From UMGS1668 sp035447605 (GTDB lineage Bacteria > Bacillota > Clostridia > Oscillospirales > Ruminococcaceae), in contig DAOTHJ010000006.1 in the NCBI GenBank assembly GCA_035447605.1, positions 16,418-80,417 of the forward strand: a stretch of 64,000 nt of DNA. Reading direction: 5' to 3'. The translations under genes were made by a program, and so were the position numbers. Each line of letters starts with the position of its first letter. Position 1 is the first letter of the stretch. The notes under the pieces were generated by a model. It searched no databases. It had not been told where the DNA came from and was given only the letters and a program-made list of their open reading frames with translations. This document shows positions 23,669 to 31,946 of the stretch, in pieces.

Positions 23669-24778
23669 TTATTTTGTTGTGACGGCGTGCAGCAGATCCT
23701 CCGCGGAGGCCGGACTGCCCGTTTTGACGAGAAATCTGCCGGAGAGATTCCCCAGCAGCGCACAGTCGGCGGCCGGCAGATCCAGCGCCGCGCCGAGACA
23801 GTATCCCGAATTATAATTGTCGCCGGCCCCGGTCGTCAGAACCGGATCCTCGACGCGCTCAACCGGCACAAAGCCGTATCCTTTTCCGATTTCCACGGCG
23901 TAGGAGCCGTCCGGCACATGCACGGCGACCTCGTCCACCGGAAATTCCGCGCAGAGCTCTTCGACGAGCCGCTCGGAGAATTCCCTCTCCGCTCTTCCGA
24001 ACCAGCTGTTATAAACGGCGAGGAATTCCTTCCGGTTGAGGCCGACGGCGACGGTATAGCGCCTCCGCAGCCCGCGGATCGCGTCGAAAAGCTCCCGGAA
24101 CTGCTCCCCCGTCTTGGCCGAGGGATCGGCGAGATCGAAAAACGCGAGGCGCTTGCAGCCCTCCGGCCGGGGCGCCATCCACGGCAGAATCTCCGAAAGG
24201 ATGCCCCCGAGGATGTCCGCGGATTTCGACAGACTGCTCCAGTTTGCGTAGCCGAAGACGTCCGCCTCCTCAAACGTGCGGGCCAGTTCCTCAAGGCCGG
24301 CGGCCTCTTTGATCCGCGCCCAGTCGATGCCGTCGAGCTTTTCACCTTCGCCGAACATCAGCTTCCCGTCCTGAAACTCCATGTTGAACGACGGCGCGTA
24401 GTCGCAGACGGAGATGACCTTCGCTTTTTCGCAGAGCGGGGCGAAATGCTTATCCGGCTCCGGCCAGCCCATCGCGCCGATGCAGGTGGTTTGAAAGCCC
24501 TTTTCCGCCAGCGCGAGCGCCATTAGCGGAGCGTTGCCGCCGAGCCGCTCCGAGACCGTATGGAACGCGATATCGGAACTGATGCCCTGTTTGTTGTGGA
24601 TGAATTCGGCGAATTCGCCGATGGTGGAGTAAAAAAGCTCCTCCGTCTGGCTCTTTTTGAGCCGTACAAGCCTGTCGAGGTAGCCGTCGAAACCAACCAA
24701 CGCCCGGATGTTTGCCTCTCCGGAAATCACCGTTTCCAGCGCGGCGGCGATTCTGTTTTTATCGGGTGCGTACTTCAT
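23669..24778 (-). CDS. PfkB family carbohydrate kinase-like protein
   Basis: A 369-residue ribokinase-fold protein. The C-terminal signature TTGAGDNYNSGYCLGAAL supplies the GAGD anion hole and catalytic Asp; SERLGGNAPLMALALAEKGF near residues 75-94 is the substrate-side glycine motif. It departs from typical PfkB proteins in a long N-terminal segment (LVGFDGYLDRLVRLKKSQ) and in its length, so the substrate is probably not a standard hexose. It lies between the SIS enzyme gene (11 bp away) and the inner-membrane permease (3 bp). It is therefore proposed to phosphorylate the imported sugar before SIS processing (inference). Confidence 0.82.
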   Translation of the reverse strand: MKYAPDKNRIAAALETVISGEANIRALVGFDGYLDRLVRLKKSQTEELFYSTIGEFAEFIHNKQGISSDIAFHTVSERLGGNAPLMALALAEKGFQTTCIGAMGWPEPDKHFAPLCEKAKVISVCDYAPSFNMEFQDGKLMFGEGEKLDGIDWARIKEAAGLEELARTFEEADVFGYANWSSLSKSADILGGILSEILPWMAPRPEGCKRLAFFDLADPSAKTGEQFRELFDAIRGLRRRYTVAVGLNRKEFLAVYNSWFGRAEREFSERLVEELCAEFPVDEVAVHVPDGSYAVEIGKGYGFVPVERVEDPVLTTGAGDNYNSGYCLGAALDLPAADCALLGNLSGRFLVKTGSPASAEDLLHAVTTK

Positions 24779-24781
24779 GGC

Positions 24782-25642
24782 TCATTCCTTCACGGAGCCT
24801 TCGGTCAGGCCCCGCACGATGTATTTTTGCAGACAGACCGCGAAGACGATCGGGGGCAGCGACGCGAGCATGCCGCCGGTCATCATCAGGCCGTAATCGA
24901 TCATATGGCGCGTTGTGAATTCCGAAATCGCAATGGTCAGCGTCTTGGCATTATAAGTGGAGGCGAAGATCAGGGCGAACAGGAACTCATCCCAGCAGGT
25001 CAGCAGGGCGAAGATGCAGGTGGTGACGATGCCCGGCATGGCGAGCGGAAGGATGATTTTGCGGATGATCGTGAAGCGGGAGGCCCCGTCGATCAGCGCG
25101 GCCTCCTCAAGCGAGACCGGGATGCTCTCAAAATACGAGCGCAGAATCCAGATGACGAACGGCAGCACAAACGACGTGTAGACGATCGTCAGAAAAATCT
25201 TGGAGTCGGTCATGTTGAATTTTACCATAATCATATAAAGCGGCAGCACGAGGGCCATCTCCGGCAGCATCCGCATGGCGATGACGGAGATCATCATCTT
25301 GTCGCGGCCCCGAAATTTCATCCGCGCGAAGGCATAGGCGGCGAAGATGCCGATGACGACGCACAAAAGGGTCGCCGAGCAGCCGATCAAGAGGCTGTTG
25401 CGCATGGCGGTGCCGAAGGGAGGCACCTCGCCGGCGCTGATCGACACCTCCTTGAAACCGAGAAGCTGGAGGTAATTGTTGAGCGTCGGCTCCTCCGGCC
25501 ACCAGTGCGGCGGCACGGCGATCAGCTCGACCTTATTGGAGATCGAGGAGATGATGAGCCAGAGGAACGGCAGGATGATATAGAGGAACAGCGCGGCCCC
25601 GGCAAGATAAAGAACGACGGTTTTTGTTCTGGAATTTTTCAC
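24782..25642 (-). CDS. Sugar ABC transporter permease, MalG type
   Basis: A 286-residue membrane subunit with six helices of the CUT1 family. The N-terminal helix is VVLYLAGAALFLYIILPFLW, and the EAA motif that contacts the ATPase reads EEAALIDGASRFTIIRKIIL. Start is GTG at 25642, preceded by AGGAGG. It is separated by only 3 bp from both neighbours and forms the heterodimeric channel with the MalF-type permease. No ATP-binding subunit gene is present here; CUT1 importers of Firmicutes often borrow a shared MsmX-type ATPase encoded elsewhere. Confidence 0.92.
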   Translation of the reverse strand: MKNSRTKTVVLYLAGAALFLYIILPFLWLIISSISNKVELIAVPPHWWPEEPTLNNYLQLLGFKEVSISAGEVPPFGTAMRNSLLIGCSATLLCVVIGIFAAYAFARMKFRGRDKMMISVIAMRMLPEMALVLPLYMIMVKFNMTDSKIFLTIVYTSFVLPFVIWILRSYFESIPVSLEEAALIDGASRFTIIRKIILPLAMPGIVTTCIFALLTCWDEFLFALIFASTYNAKTLTIAISEFTTRHMIDYGLMMTGGMLASLPPIVFAVCLQKYIVRGLTEGSVKE

Positions 25643-25645
25643 GGC

Positions 25646-26536
25646 CTATTCCTCCTTTCCGCGCAGCACCCGGATATAGGCGAGCGCCATCAGCAGGATG
25701 ACAAACGAGATGAGATAGGAGAGCGCTGCGCCGTAGCCGAACTTGCTCGACCCGAACGTCGCTTGATAAGTATAATAAGAAATGACCTGCGTGCCGTTTG
25801 CGGGGCCGCCCTTGGTCATGGTATAGACGATGTCAAAGACCTTGAAAGCCTCCATCGTGCGCGTAATCAGACATACGAGGATGGAGGGACGGAGGATCGG
25901 CAGCGTGATGTAGCGGAAACGCTGAAAGACGTTGGCGCCGTCGATCATCGCGGATTCATAATAGGTCGGCGAGATGGTCTGAAGCCCGGCCATCAGGATT
26001 AAGGCGATCATCGCGTAGTTTTTCCACACATCCGCGAAGATCACGCAGTTCATGGCAAGAAACGGCTTGCCGAGCCAGCTCACATAGTTGTCGATGACGC
26101 CCGCTTCCAGCAGCAGGCCGTTGAGCGAGCCGTAGCTCGTATTGAAAATCCAGCTCCAGAGCACGCCGTTGACCACCGTCGGCAGCGCCCACGGCAAAAT
26201 CAGCATCACGCGCAAAAAGCCCCGGAGTTTAAAATTCTGGGAGAGCAGCAGCGCGACGCCAAGCCCGATCACAAACTCGGCGGCGACCGAGACGATTGTG
26301 AAATACAGGGTCCGTCCCGTGGAGGCCCAGAAATAGCTCTGTTTCAGAATGTCGATGTAGTTGGCGAGGCCCACAAATTCCCGGTTCACGCCCTGAGTCT
26401 TGAAAAAGCTCAGATAGAGCGCGTAGAGCAGCGGAATCAGGATGACCGCCGCGAGCAGAAGAAAGGCGGGTGCGAGATAAAAATACGGACGCCGGCCGTC
26501 TCTCCGTCCCGCATGCAAAAGGGATTGTCTGGGCAT
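25646..26536 (-). CDS. Sugar ABC transporter permease, MalF type
   Basis: A 296-residue six-helix CUT1 permease. The N-terminal region YFYLAPAFLLLAAVILIPLL and the EAA region YYESAMIDGANVFQRFRYIT with LPILRPS are characteristic. It pairs with the MalG-type protein encoded 3 bp downstream and receives substrate from the lipoprotein encoded upstream. Start follows AGAGGGTAGGAT. A hairpin in the 79-bp gap to the binding-protein gene probably helps set a higher level of binding protein than permease. Confidence 0.92.
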   Translation of the reverse strand: MPRQSLLHAGRRDGRRPYFYLAPAFLLLAAVILIPLLYALYLSFFKTQGVNREFVGLANYIDILKQSYFWASTGRTLYFTIVSVAAEFVIGLGVALLLSQNFKLRGFLRVMLILPWALPTVVNGVLWSWIFNTSYGSLNGLLLEAGVIDNYVSWLGKPFLAMNCVIFADVWKNYAMIALILMAGLQTISPTYYESAMIDGANVFQRFRYITLPILRPSILVCLITRTMEAFKVFDIVYTMTKGGPANGTQVISYYTYQATFGSSKFGYGAALSYLISFVILLMALAYIRVLRGKEE

Positions 26537-26565
26537 ATCCTACCCTCTTTTCCTGAGATTTCAAA

Positions 26566-26592
26566 GCAGGGGCGGGTTGTTCGCCCGCCCCT
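26566..26592 (-). other. Intercistronic hairpin in ABC operon
   Basis: AGGGGCGGG and CCCGCCCCT flank a TTGTTCG loop. No T-run follows, so it is more likely an mRNA-stabilising or partial-termination stem than a full terminator. Confidence 0.6.
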
Positions 26593-26615
26593 CTTTGAGA
26601 AAAACCGGTTTAAAA

Positions 26616-27923
26616 TCAGTAGGTTGCAGCGATCTGCTCCACCTGAGTCTGCGCATCCGCAAGCGCCTGCTCCGGGGTCTTGGCCTGAGTCAGGGCGTTC
26701 TGAATCTCGACCTGCAAAACGGTGGAGAACTCGTTGTAATAGACGAAGGACGGACGGTTGTAAGCCATCGTGGATTGTTCGACCATCTCCGCGGCGGCCG
26801 GATGCTGGGCGAGAAGCTCCTCATCCTGATAGAGGTCTGCCCAGATCGGCAGAGAACCGCCCTCGATGGCCTGACGCTTCTGGATCTCTTTGCTGGCGAG
26901 GAAGGAGATGAACTCCCACGCCTCGTCCTTATGCTGGGAGGTGGAGGCGATCGCAAGGCCCATGGAGCCCGCGCAGGCGGCGGAACGGATGTCGCCGTGG
27001 CCCGGAATCAGCATGACGCCAACCTTATCGACGACCTGAGACTGCGTCGGATCGTTGAACTGGCCCCACGCGAAGCTCCAGTTGATGCAGAACGGGAGCC
27101 TGCCCTGAGAGAACAGCTCGATGGCGTTGCGGTCATCGGAAGTGATGGAGGCCGGATCGGTGGTCTTGGTGGTGTAGAGGCTGTCGACCATGAACTGCAG
27201 CGCCGCGACGTTTTCGGGCGTGTTGATGGTCGGGTTCATGTCCGCATCCTGAAGGCTGCCGCCGAACGCGCAGACGTAATCCATGTAGTAGCAGATCAGG
27301 CCCTCCGCTTGAGCCCATCCGTATGCGCTGCCGTACTCGCAGGCGCCGGAGGTCTGAAGCTGCTGGCAGACCTGGTCATATTCTTCCCACGTCTCCGGAA
27401 GCTCGGTGATGCCGGCGTTCTCGAGAATTTCTTTGTTATAGTACATAAAGAACAGATCGTTGAACATCGGGAGCCCGTACATCTTGTCGTCGTAGCGGAG
27501 AATATCCATGCAGACGTCGAGGATTCCGGTCTTCATCTCGTCGGTGATGCGGTCGTCCACGCACTCGATGTAGCCGTTGGTGACGTATTCGGGCGTCCAG
27601 ATGCAGTCGACGTCGACGACATCATAGGTGTCGGTGCCGGCGGCAAGGGCGGTGACCTCTTTCTGGTGCAGGGCGTCGTAGCCGACGGACTGGAAGTTGA
27701 TTTTGATGCCGGGATGGGTTGCTTCAAATTCCGGAATCACAGAAGTGCGGAAGCCGGCAAAATCGTCGGAGGACAGGATGTTGATGGTGACAACATCGGC
27801 GTTCTCCGTGCCCGAAGTCTCGGCCTCAGGTGTGGATGAGCTCTCTTCCGTGGTGCCTGCGCATCCGCCGAAGCAAAGCGTCAGAGCAAGAACCAACGCA
27901 ATGAGAGAAAGCAGTTTTTTCAC
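26616..27923 (-). CDS. Sugar ABC transporter substrate-binding lipoprotein
   Basis: A 435-residue extracellular solute-binding protein, family 1. The signal peptide LLSLIALVLALTLCFGGC carries a lipobox with Cys near residue 21, followed by a Ser/Glu/Thr linker. The mature part shows the family core: INILSSDDFAGFRTSVIPEF, ATHPGIKINFQSVGYDAL, GTDTYDVVDVDCIWTPEYV and AWEFISFLASKEIQKRQA. The start is GTG at 27923 with AAGGAGGG seven bases upstream. It is the first gene of the minus-strand operon. The ligand is probably an oligosaccharide or an aminosugar, given the SIS and kinase genes. Confidence 0.92.
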   Translation of the reverse strand: MKKLLSLIALVLALTLCFGGCAGTTEESSSTPEAETSGTENADVVTINILSSDDFAGFRTSVIPEFEATHPGIKINFQSVGYDALHQKEVTALAAGTDTYDVVDVDCIWTPEYVTNGYIECVDDRITDEMKTGILDVCMDILRYDDKMYGLPMFNDLFFMYYNKEILENAGITELPETWEEYDQVCQQLQTSGACEYGSAYGWAQAEGLICYYMDYVCAFGGSLQDADMNPTINTPENVAALQFMVDSLYTTKTTDPASITSDDRNAIELFSQGRLPFCINWSFAWGQFNDPTQSQVVDKVGVMLIPGHGDIRSAACAGSMGLAIASTSQHKDEAWEFISFLASKEIQKRQAIEGGSLPIWADLYQDEELLAQHPAAAEMVEQSTMAYNRPSFVYYNEFSTVLQVEIQNALTQAKTPEQALADAQTQVEQIAATY

Positions 27924-28244
27924 AGTTTGACCCTCCTTGATGATAATTTGTTCGTAACTTATATTATTATCATCCGGCCGGGAATCCGCCGCCTGCTCCC
28001 GGATTTCCTCTCTCTATCGGGCGCGCAATTCCGGGCCGATGATAAGAATATCGTTCCCCTGCCTTGCCTGTTTCCGCGGGCGTTTCCGCCGCGGAAGATC
28101 CCGCTGAGCCGTTCCTCTTTTCCCGGCGCCCGGCCTTGAAGCCCCGCCGGAGAAAAGACGGACATACCTATTCTCCGGGCAGCGCCGTCCGCGCGGTCCG
28201 GAAATTCCGCATTTTTATAAAAAGCGTCTTTTAAATCCAACGTA

Positions 28245-28273
28245 AGTCTATCATGATGCGTCGGCACTGTCAA
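28245..28273 (-). promoter_or_regulatory. Predicted promoter of the sugar ABC operon
   Basis: On the minus strand a perfect TTGACA (28273-28268) and TAGACT (28250-28245) are separated by 17 bp. The transcript would have a leader of about 310 nt (27924-28238). That leader contains G+C-rich inverted segments but no riboswitch or operator that I recognise. Confidence 0.65.
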
Positions 28274-28416
28274 TGAATTTCCGCGCCTCAAGCGTCCTTT
28301 TAGGCGAATTTTTAAGTGATTTTAGATGAAAATTCCATGTAAATTCCCGTCGAAATGTGCAAACAGCATGGTTTTCGGCCATGCCTGTGGCCCGGCCGTT
28401 TTCGCTTCGGCGGGGT

Positions 28417-28444
28417 TTGATTTTTTCGCGTTTTCGGGTATACT
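28417..28444 (+). promoter_or_regulatory. Predicted promoter of glycosylase gene
   Basis: TTGATT (28417-28422) and TATACT (28439-28444) with a 16-bp spacer lie 38 bp before the start codon. Confidence 0.6.
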
Positions 28445-28482
28445 TTTTGACAGAACCTGTGTTTAAAAAGGAGGAGATCGTC

Positions 28483-28983
28483 TTGAGCACCGCCGCGGAA
28501 CGTGTGACGCATGTGTTTGAGCCGGTTTACGATGAACGAAGCGCCGTGCTCGTGCTGGGGACGATGCCGTCTCCCGCGAGCCGCGCCCAGGGATTTTATT
28601 ATTCCCATCCGCAGAACCGCTTCTGGCCGGTGATGGCGGCGCTCTTCGGCGAGCCGCGGCCGCAGACGCCGGAGGAAAAGACGAATTTTGTTTTGCGGCA
28701 CCGGATCGCGCTCTGGGATACGCTCGCCGCCTGCGACATCACGGGCGCCGGCGACGCTTCGATCCGCAAGCCGGAGCCAAACGATCTCTCCCGCATTTTT
28801 GAAACGGCATCCATCCGGGCCGTCTTTACGACCGGGGCCGCCGCCCACGGCTTTTATCAAAAATATCAGGCCGCGAAATACCCCGTTCCAGAATTTTGCC
28901 TGCCCTCCACAAGCCCCGCAAACACGAAAATTTCTCTCGCCGGGCTGATCGAAAGCTATCAAAAAATAAGGAAATATCTATAA
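28483..28983 (+). CDS. DNA-deoxyinosine glycosylase
   Basis: A 166-residue member of the uracil-DNA glycosylase superfamily, the hypoxanthine/deoxyinosine-DNA glycosylase group that excises deaminated adenine in base-excision repair. The defining segment is LVLGTMPSPASRAQGFYYSH (about residues 21-40), followed by PQNRFWPVMAALFGE. The C-terminal CLPSTSPANTKISL holds the second active-site loop (SPAN). The start is a TTG at 28483 preceded by a perfect AAGGAGG; the 42-codon frame extension upstream crosses the predicted promoter and is rejected. Confidence 0.88.
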   Translation: MSTAAERVTHVFEPVYDERSAVLVLGTMPSPASRAQGFYYSHPQNRFWPVMAALFGEPRPQTPEEKTNFVLRHRIALWDTLAACDITGAGDASIRKPEPNDLSRIFETASIRAVFTTGAAAHGFYQKYQAAKYPVPEFCLPSTSPANTKISLAGLIESYQKIRKYL

Positions 28984-29115
28984 AAACGGCCTCGGAAAAA
29001 ACTTGATATTTTTTCGGCAGAAAGAGAAGCCCCCGTGCTTCTCTTTTTTTGTATATTCACCGTCAGCTTCGAGCAAAATACGGATAAACGAGATTCAAAA
29101 AAGGTGGTCAAAAAT

Positions 29116-29913
29116 ATGAAAAATGATTCAGGAGAAAACGGGGGCTCCCGTTTTGTTGCCGGGAAAGGATTTTATGTCGCTCTGGCGGTCTGCCTGCTGG
29201 GCGCGGCGGCTGCGGCGTGGATTTCGGTCGACCGCAGCTTAGAGTCCGCCAAAGATCAGGAGAACGTACCGATTGAAGAGACGGCCGAATCCTACGGTTT
29301 TGAAGAGACGAATGAAAACGCGGACCTCAACGAGCCGGACGAGCCGACCGAGGTCCCGGTCGACACCCCGCAGGAGGATATCCCCGTGGAGGCCGGCGAC
29401 AATACGGTTGAGGTCGGGGAGCCTGTCGAGGAAGCAGCCGCCGCCGAAGAGGAGATCGTACAGGATCCCTCTGCGGAAGCCGGCATCTTCAGCGGCAAGA
29501 CGACCTGGTCGCTGCCGGTGGAGGGTGACATCATCAACGACTTCAGCAACGGCGAACTGGTAAAGAACGAGACGCTGAACGAATGGCGCACCCATAACGG
29601 CATCGATATCGCCGCCGAAGTCGGCTCCGACATCCACGTCTGCGCGGACGGCACCGTCACGCGGATCTGGAGCGATCCGCTCTGGGGCGAATGCGTTCAG
29701 GTCGAACACGCGGACAGCGTCATCTCCGTCTACTGCGGCCTCACGGTGGATTCCATCGAGGTTGAGGAGGGCGATACCGTCGCCCGCGGCGATGTGCTGG
29801 GCACTCTCGGCGAGACAAACCTCGCGGAGATCGGCGCGGACAGCCATCTGCACTTCGTCATGAAGCAGGGCGACGCCTACGCGGATCCTTTGCAGCTCAT
29901 GGGCATGGAATAA
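29116..29913 (+). CDS. M23 family peptidase, SpoIIQ-like
   Basis: A 265-residue bitopic protein: short cytosolic N-terminus, one transmembrane helix (about residues 18-38, FYVALAVCLLGAAAAAWISV), a long acidic Glu/Pro/Val-rich stalk (about 50-120), then a LytM/M23 domain. Zn-ligand motifs are present: HNGID (H...D) and SHLHF (HxH). The domain layout, TWSLPVEGDIINDFSNGELV opening and EWRTHNGIDIAAEVGSDI core match SpoIIQ, the forespore protein that pairs with SpoIIIAH across the intermembrane space. Clostridial SpoIIQ often keeps a complete metal site, unlike that of Bacillus. ATG 29116 follows AAGGTGG. A general wall hydrolase is the alternative. Confidence 0.78.
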   Translation: MKNDSGENGGSRFVAGKGFYVALAVCLLGAAAAAWISVDRSLESAKDQENVPIEETAESYGFEETNENADLNEPDEPTEVPVDTPQEDIPVEAGDNTVEVGEPVEEAAAAEEEIVQDPSAEAGIFSGKTTWSLPVEGDIINDFSNGELVKNETLNEWRTHNGIDIAAEVGSDIHVCADGTVTRIWSDPLWGECVQVEHADSVISVYCGLTVDSIEVEEGDTVARGDVLGTLGETNLAEIGADSHLHFVMKQGDAYADPLQLMGME

Positions 29914-29933
29914 CAGCCGTTTCACGCGCACCC

Positions 29934-29968
29934 GGCGGTACTCTTCGAAAGAGGAGCACCGCCTTTTT
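29934..29968 (+). terminator. Terminator of SpoIIQ-like gene
   Basis: GGCGGTACTCTT and GAGGAGCACCGCC enclose a GAAA tetraloop, followed by TTTTT. Confidence 0.85.
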
Positions 29969-29995
29969 CTCGTTTTATAATTTGTTTTTAGTTAA

Positions 29996-30025
29996 TAGAC
30001 AAATATCCGTGGGTTGTGCTATGAT
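29996..30025 (+). promoter_or_regulatory. Predicted promoter of DUF6323-DUF6179 unit
   Basis: TAGACA (29996-30001) and TATGAT (30020-30025) with an 18-bp spacer lie 55 bp before the start. Confidence 0.55.
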
Positions 30026-30079
30026 AAGAAAGTTTTCCGGTAAAACAGAACCGGTTGTTCAGGGAAGGGAGGCGGCGTT

Positions 30080-30586
30080 TTGAAAATGGAGAATCAGTTG
30101 GAACTGATCGGCCCGCAAAAGGCGGCCGCATTGGAAGAACTCCACAGCTGCAACGAAATGACCGCGCCGTTCGGGCTCTCCTTATCCGGCACGCAGATGT
30201 TGGCGCTTGTGGAAAACCGATTTCAGGCGCTGCAAAATACGGGCAGAGTGGAATTCGGAGAAGGCATCCTCAAAAAGTTGATTTACGCCTTCTGCGACTC
30301 CCCTTTTCTGACTCAGCAAAATTATGAGGAAACGATCTCCGATTTACAGGATATTTTTTATTTTTTTAAAAATGAATCTCTGGATCAGATTCCGGACGAC
30401 GAATTGATCGACTATATGAAAAAAGTCTTCGACGGGCGGGCTCAGGGTTCCGTCGAGTATCTGGAAGGAACCTCTCTGGAGGAGCTCTGCCGCTCCATGC
30501 GGGAAGGCTATGACGCACTCGGCAGGGGAGAGGATGAGAACGAAGACGAGGATGAAGACGATGACGAGGCGGGTGATCTGCTCTGA
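30080..30586 (+). CDS. DUF6323 family protein
   Basis: A 168-residue soluble protein. HSCNEMTAPFGLSLSGTQML, GRVEFGEGILKKLIYAFCDS and FYFFKNESLDQIPDDELIDY are the conserved blocks of DUF6323, a clostridial family that regularly precedes DUF6179. The C-terminus is a highly acidic tail (GEDENEDEDEDDDEAG). TTG at 30080 is preferred over the ATG two codons later because GGAGG lies seven bases upstream of it. Function unknown. The conserved pairing and its position next to a SpoIIQ-like gene suggest, but do not prove, a sporulation link. Confidence 0.75.
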   Translation: MKMENQLELIGPQKAAALEELHSCNEMTAPFGLSLSGTQMLALVENRFQALQNTGRVEFGEGILKKLIYAFCDSPFLTQQNYEETISDLQDIFYFFKNESLDQIPDDELIDYMKKVFDGRAQGSVEYLEGTSLEELCRSMREGYDALGRGEDENEDEDEDDDEAGDLL

Positions 30587-31497
30587 GTGAAAAAAATGCG
30601 CTGGCCCTGCCTCAGGATTTTTCCGCTCTCAGCACGCTCTCCGATGAGGAGGAGGCCGCCGTTCAGATGAAGCTCTGGCGGCTGCTTGCCAAACAGACCG
30701 CCCGTTATACGATGGGAGACAGTTCCTCCGTCCCCGTGGAGACGGCGCAGGAGCTGCTTTCTTCCATCTGTTTTGTGATCGGCGAGGCGGCGGAGCGGGA
30801 GGAGGGATCCCTTGCCGGGCTTTCCGGCTCGGATCCGGATGCCCTTTTTGAACGAGGCCAGAAAGTGATTCAGAAAAAAATCACAGAGGGCCGGAAGCTC
30901 TGGACAAACGCCTGCCTGACCGCGCCGGAAATCCGCAGTCAGTCCTACCGGGATACGCTGCGGGAAATCGGGACCTTCTTTCGTCAATATGATTTTCGCT
31001 TTTTTGCTCACCAAATCCCGTGCAGCATCGATTATCAGCTCTGTCTCCCGGTGCCGGAGAACCTTTCCGGCATCCGCTACGTAAACGAATACCTGCGGCG
31101 GATTCTGATCGAAAACGGCGTTCTGCACTGCTTTGAAAAAGACCGCGTGATCCGGCTTCTGAAAAGCTGCTGCCCGGATTATGACGGCCTTCTGATCAAC
31201 CTCTGCGAGCCGGTCATCACCAACGCGCTCGGGCTCACGCTGCTGGGCGAGGATCCCTGCAGCCTGCAAATTGCCGATGAGCATCGGGAAACTCTGCTTG
31301 ATCTTTTGCGTCCTCTTCCGAGGCTGAAGAGAAAAGCCGCGCTTGAGCACGCCGCGGAACAGCTATGCCGGTCTCTGCAAATCCGTGACCCGGCGGCAAA
31401 GGAATACCTCTCCCAAATCGCGGACGGAATCTGCCCCAGACTTTCTTCCGCCATAAAAGCGGGGGATCTTTCCGGCCTGTTCCCCTCTTTATGCTGA
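30583..31497 (+). CDS. DUF6179 family protein, apparent CTG start
   Basis: A protein of about 304 residues if translation starts at the CTG at 30583, which overlaps the DUF6323 stop (CTGA). The block RYTMGDSSSVPVETAQELL is the DUF6179 signature. Related proteins, as I recall them, have some 30-40 residues before it, which the first ATG (30667) would largely delete. Between the in-frame stop at 30574 and that ATG only CTG codons can serve as starts. Conserved SIDYQLCLPVPENLSGIRYV and the CCPDYDGLLINLCEPV stretch support an intact gene. The function is unknown; it forms a translationally coupled pair with DUF6323. Confidence 0.75.
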   Translation: MSEKNALALPQDFSALSTLSDEEEAAVQMKLWRLLAKQTARYTMGDSSSVPVETAQELLSSICFVIGEAAEREEGSLAGLSGSDPDALFERGQKVIQKKITEGRKLWTNACLTAPEIRSQSYRDTLREIGTFFRQYDFRFFAHQIPCSIDYQLCLPVPENLSGIRYVNEYLRRILIENGVLHCFEKDRVIRLLKSCCPDYDGLLINLCEPVITNALGLTLLGEDPCSLQIADEHRETLLDLLRPLPRLKRKAALEHAAEQLCRSLQIRDPAAKEYLSQIADGICPRLSSAIKAGDLSGLFPSLC

Positions 31498-31506
31498 TAA
31501 AAACGA

Positions 31507-31580
31507 GCCGCTTTCCATCCGTTTAAAGACCGAACGTCCTTCTGCCACCGATTGCCGACCATACCAAAGGAAGCGGCTCG
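31507..31580 (+). repeat. Inverted repeat with long loop
   Basis: CGAGCCGCTTTCC (about 31507-31519) and GGAAGCGGCTCG (about 31569-31580) are complementary over 12 bp and separated by about 50 nt. No T-run follows. It may be a structured 3' UTR of the DUF6179 mRNA. The rest of 31498-31786 holds nothing recognisable. Confidence 0.6.
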
Positions 31581-31786
31581 CTGAGCGGCGGTAAACGGCG
31601 GTAAAAACCGCAGATCGTACGGCCGTAAAATGTGATTCCTTTTTATGCACTCCTTGCCGGGCAGAACCCATTTCAGATGAGACGGCAAGTGTCTGAAAAA
31701 ACACTTTTTTTCAAATCCACCTTGCCGAATAGAATTTCACCCGCCGAAAGCCGATTCCCGGAACGGCGGCAGATCAAAAAACATGC

Positions 31787-31818
31787 ACTGCGCGGTATTT
31801 TTGCCGCGCAGTTTTTTT
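31787..31818 (+). terminator. Terminator upstream of addB
   Basis: ACTGCGCGG (31787-31795) pairs with CCGCGCAGT (31804-31812), followed by TTTTTT. Confidence 0.88.
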
Positions 31819-31910
31819 ATTCCGGGAAATCCGTCTCTGTCTTCCTTTTGATGGTGCTTTTTTGTCCGCCGAAGTGACCCGCAAAACTTTTCTTTCCCCG
31901 CGCCCTGTGA

Positions 31911-31916
31911 TAAAAT
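31911..31916 (+). promoter_or_regulatory. Possible extended -10 of addB
   Basis: TAAAAT is preceded by TG one base upstream (TGATAAAAT), 30 bp before the addB start. No convincing -35 is present. Confidence 0.4.
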
Positions 31917-31946
31917 GGAAGCGGAATGGAAGGGAGAGGATTCGCC

